NCBI RefSeq assembly: GCF_006575665.1
Contig: NZ_CP041253.1
Coordinates: forward strand, 5,025,501 to 5,089,500
Direction: 5' to 3'
Length of the DNA stretch: 64,000 nt
From: Echinicola soli
GTDB lineage: Bacteria > Bacteroidota > Bacteroidia > Cytophagales > Cyclobacteriaceae
The notes beneath the pieces were generated by a model, which saw only the letters and a program-made list of their open reading frames with translations, was not told where the DNA came from and made no database searches. Below are positions 61,720-64,000 of this stretch, piece by piece. Numbering within the stretch: the stretch's first letter is position 1; each line of letters opens with the position of its first letter. The translations under genes were made by a program, and so were the position numbers.

Positions 61720-64000
61720 CTATAATTTCAAAAAGCCGGCATTCAATACATATTGGCGCTCGGTAACGGCTCCCTTATATTTTTTCTGGAAGGCCGAAGG
61801 GGTCATACCATATTGCTGGCTGAACTGTTTTCTAAAATATTTAAGGTCATTCCAGCCGGCACTGGACACCGCTTCGTTGACCTGGGCATCGGTGGTGATC
61901 AGGGTGGTGGCAATGGCCCTTAACCTTACAAACCGGATTATTTCATTGACCGTTTTGCCGGTGGCATATTTTACTTTTCGATACATCATGGAATGGCTCA
62001 TGCCCATGACGCTGGCCAGCGATTGGATGGAAAACTCACCGTTATCCAGGTTTTCCTCAATTACTTGGACCATCTTATCGATAAATTCCTTGTCACCCTT
62101 TGATAATTTCCGGTCTGTAGGTTTCTTGGAAACCGAAGTCAACAGGTGTTGTTGGGCGGTTTCCTGTTGCCGAAGGATGCCTTTTACCCTGGCCTGCAGG
62201 TAGCTTTTATCAAAAGGTTTGGTGATGTAATCGTCTGCGCCTACTTCTATGCCCTTAAGCTTAATGCTGTCCGAGGCACTGGCGGTCAGGAGGACAACTG
62301 GAATATAGCGATATTCATCCCTGGATTTCAACTCTTTGCACAGTTCCACGCCGTTCATTCCTTTCATGACCACATCGGAAATGATCAAATCGACCTGTTG
62401 CTCTTCCAATACTTCAAGTGCCTGCTCGGCCCCTTCGGCCAGTACCACCTGAAAATGTGCTTCGAATATTTTTTTGATGTACTGTCGGAGCTGAGGGTTA
62501 TCGTCTACTACCAACAGGCGTTTTTTGGCCGTGACAACTCCATCGGTAATTGAGGCCAGTCTGTCCTCGGGCACGGGTTTAAGGACTGGACTGTTACTTT
62601 CCAGATCAAATAATTCCTCCAAAAAGACCATTTGTTCCCCAATATCTTCATGGACCAGGCCATCGGGGACATGGGATTTTCCGGTAGGTAGCTCGATGGT
62701 AAACTTCGCCCCTCCCCATGGGCTATCGGCAATGGAAATGGAGCCTTTATGCTCTTCAATGAGTTTTTTCACCAGGTAAAGGCCAATTCCAAAGCCTTTC
62801 ACATCTGACTGGGCCGTTCCCTGATAAAAAAGATCAAATATCTTTCCCCGTTCCTGCGGTTCAATTCCTTTTCCATTATCTTCCACCGTTACCACAAACC
62901 TATTGGACGCCACTTGTATACCGACCGCTACCTTCCCCGTGTTGGGCTCCACAAATTTCAGGGCATTGGATACCAGGTTGAATATGGCGATTTCCAATTT
63001 TTGCCGATCGGCAACAAGGGCAAAGGATTCAAGATCAGCATTGAATTGATAGCTAATGTTCATGCTCTTGGCATGGTGGATGAAACAGGTGAACACCTCT
63101 TTACAGAGGCTTATGGCATCAAGCTTCACCATTTTGACATTTCCCACCTCTGTCTGGACCTTCCTGAACAGCAGCAGCTGGTCCACCAGGCTTAACAATC
63201 TTTTCGAATTCCGGTAAACCACCTCTATGGACGCCGGGTCCATCTGTTTGCCCTCGCCGTACATCACCTCCTTTAAAGGGTTGATGATCATGGTCAATGG
63301 TGACCTGAACTCATGGGATATGTTGGTAAAAAAGTTCAGTTTCTTTTCGTTGAGTTCCTTTTCCCTTCGGGCCATCTCCCTGGACAGGCTTACCTGGTAC
63401 TTCAGCCTGTCCTGTTTTCTTTGGTAAAAAACCAATACCCCGGCCAGTCCTCCAATGATGATGACAAAGAGCCCATAGGCCCACCAGGTCCTGTACCATG
63501 GCGGTAAAATGGCTATGGGCAGGGAAAACACCTGGGGGCTCCATTCTCCCTGGGCATTTGTTGCCCTGACATGAAAGGTATATTCCCCTTCCGGAAGCTT
63601 GGAATAATTGGCCATTCTGGAATTATTGACAAAGTGCCATTTCTCATCCCAGCCCTCCATATGGTAGGCGTATTCTATTTTTTCGGGATGTGCATACTCC
63701 AGGGCCAAAAAATCCAGGGAAACCATGGACTTGTCATATGGGAGTTCGAGTTTATCAAGGGCAAAGATGGTTTTCCCATTGGGATGGCCCGGCTGGTTAT
63801 TTACCCTTAGTTGGCTAAGGTGTATGCGTGGAAAATAGCTTTCCCTTTCCAGGTGAAGCGGATCAATGAGGTTAAACCCTTTAATTCCACCAAAGGCCAA
63901 TTTCCCATCCTGAAGCCTTATCCCTGCATTATAATTGAACTGGTTGCTCTGCAGCCCATCGGAGGCAAAGAAACTGGTAAATTTCTCTCCTTTGGGATCA
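61720..64000 (-). CDS. Hybrid two-component sensor/AraC regulator (N-terminal part outside window)
   Basis: At least 760 residues are present and the frame is still open at the right edge, so the N-terminal propeller sensor is only partly seen. In order: end of the propeller, Y_Y_Y domain (YAYHMEGWDEKWHFVNNSRM), membrane helix (WAYGLFVIIIGGLAGVLVFY), histidine kinase with phospho-acceptor in NFFTNISHEFRSPLTMIINP, ATPase N and G boxes (VTVEDNGKGIEPQERGKIF, GFGIGLYLVKKLIEEHKGSI), receiver domain (LLVVDDNPQLRQYIKK, DLIISDVVMKGMNGVEL), and a C-terminal AraC helix-turn-helix (VNEAVSSAGWNDLKYFRKQF). These regulators sense oligosaccharides in the periplasm and activate the neighbouring SusC/D operon. 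Confidence 0.95.
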   Translation of the reverse strand, partial: DPKGEKFTSFFASDGLQSNQFNYNAGIRLQDGKLAFGGIKGFNLIDPLHLERESYFPRIHLSQLRVNNQPGHPNGKTIFALDKLELPYDKSMVSLDFLALEYAHPEKIEYAYHMEGWDEKWHFVNNSRMANYSKLPEGEYTFHVRATNAQGEWSPQVFSLPIAILPPWYRTWWAYGLFVIIIGGLAGVLVFYQRKQDRLKYQVSLSREMARREKELNEKKLNFFTNISHEFRSPLTMIINPLKEVMYGEGKQMDPASIEVVYRNSKRLLSLVDQLLLFRKVQTEVGNVKMVKLDAISLCKEVFTCFIHHAKSMNISYQFNADLESFALVADRQKLEIAIFNLVSNALKFVEPNTGKVAVGIQVASNRFVVTVEDNGKGIEPQERGKIFDLFYQGTAQSDVKGFGIGLYLVKKLIEEHKGSISIADSPWGGAKFTIELPTGKSHVPDGLVHEDIGEQMVFLEELFDLESNSPVLKPVPEDRLASITDGVVTAKKRLLVVDDNPQLRQYIKKIFEAHFQVVLAEGAEQALEVLEEQQVDLIISDVVMKGMNGVELCKELKSRDEYRYIPVVLLTASASDSIKLKGIEVGADDYITKPFDKSYLQARVKGILRQQETAQQHLLTSVSKKPTDRKLSKGDKEFIDKMVQVIEENLDNGEFSIQSLASVMGMSHSMMYRKVKYATGKTVNEIIRFVRLRAIATTLITTDAQVNEAVSSAGWNDLKYFRKQFSQQYGMTPSAFQKKYKGAVTERQYVLNAGFLKL

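Noticed and set aside
1..64000. tRNA, rRNA, CRISPR arrays, prophage or intact insertion sequences
   Set aside because: No cloverleaf-like sequences, regular spaced repeats, transposase or integrase motifs were recognised on either strand by eye.

Overview
The window comes from a Bacteroidota bacterium. Four SusC/SusD pairs, a hybrid two-component regulator, an ECF sigma/FecR pair, a type IX secretion (T9SS) C-terminal signal and many lipoprotein signal peptides are all typical of the phylum. Gene content and moderate G+C suggest the Cytophagales, perhaps a marine or soil Cyclobacteriaceae relative of Echinicola or Cyclobacterium, but the genus is an inference. No rRNA, tRNA, CRISPR array, phage or intact insertion sequence was seen.

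Layout. (1) 1-2135: tail of a DUF4374-like protein and a PepSY membrane protein, a pair usually found with siderophore receptors. (2) 2299-8082: a tripartite RND efflux operon (outer membrane factor, adaptor, pump). (3) 8623-11964: a large secreted multidomain pectate lyase, convergent with gnd (6-phosphogluconate dehydrogenase, 12076-13530). (4) 14191-18626: an ABC-HlyD-TolC export operon whose ATPase domain departs from consensus at nearly every catalytic motif. (5) 19035-27952: an ECF sigma factor, a FecR anti-sigma factor, an STN-type SusC, a SusD, a phosphodiester glycosidase-like lipoprotein and an IPT/NHL lipoprotein, arranged as one regulated uptake locus; a second SusC/SusD pair without enzymes lies upstream (28139-32755). 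(6) 33059-45371: an exopolysaccharide cluster with a pyruvyl transferase, flippase, five glycosyltransferases, a Wzy-like polymerase, a secreted beta-helix protein and an initiating sugar-phosphate transferase, closed by an unusual long-loop terminator. (7) 45545-46287: a decaying nucleotidyltransferase/substrate-binding (MNT/HEPN-type) pair with two nonsense codons and a frameshift. (8) 46404-64000: a polysaccharide utilization locus with a GH43, an unknown protein, an orphan response regulator, then an operon of two SusC/SusD pairs, a galactanase-like GH43 and a GH16, and at the right edge the hybrid two-component sensor/AraC regulator that probably controls it.

How the parts work together. 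The last locus has sensing (hybrid two-component regulator), glycan capture and import (two SusC/SusD pairs) and surface or periplasmic cleavage (GH43, GH16, GH43). The exo-beta-1,3-galactanase-like GH43 beside a GH16 makes a beta-1,3-galactan such as the type II arabinogalactan backbone the best substrate guess. The sigma/FecR locus uses trans-envelope signalling through the STN domain of its SusC and carries an unusual enzyme set. The exopolysaccharide cluster contains most parts of a Wzx/Wzy-type pathway but no chain-length regulator or export porin within the window.
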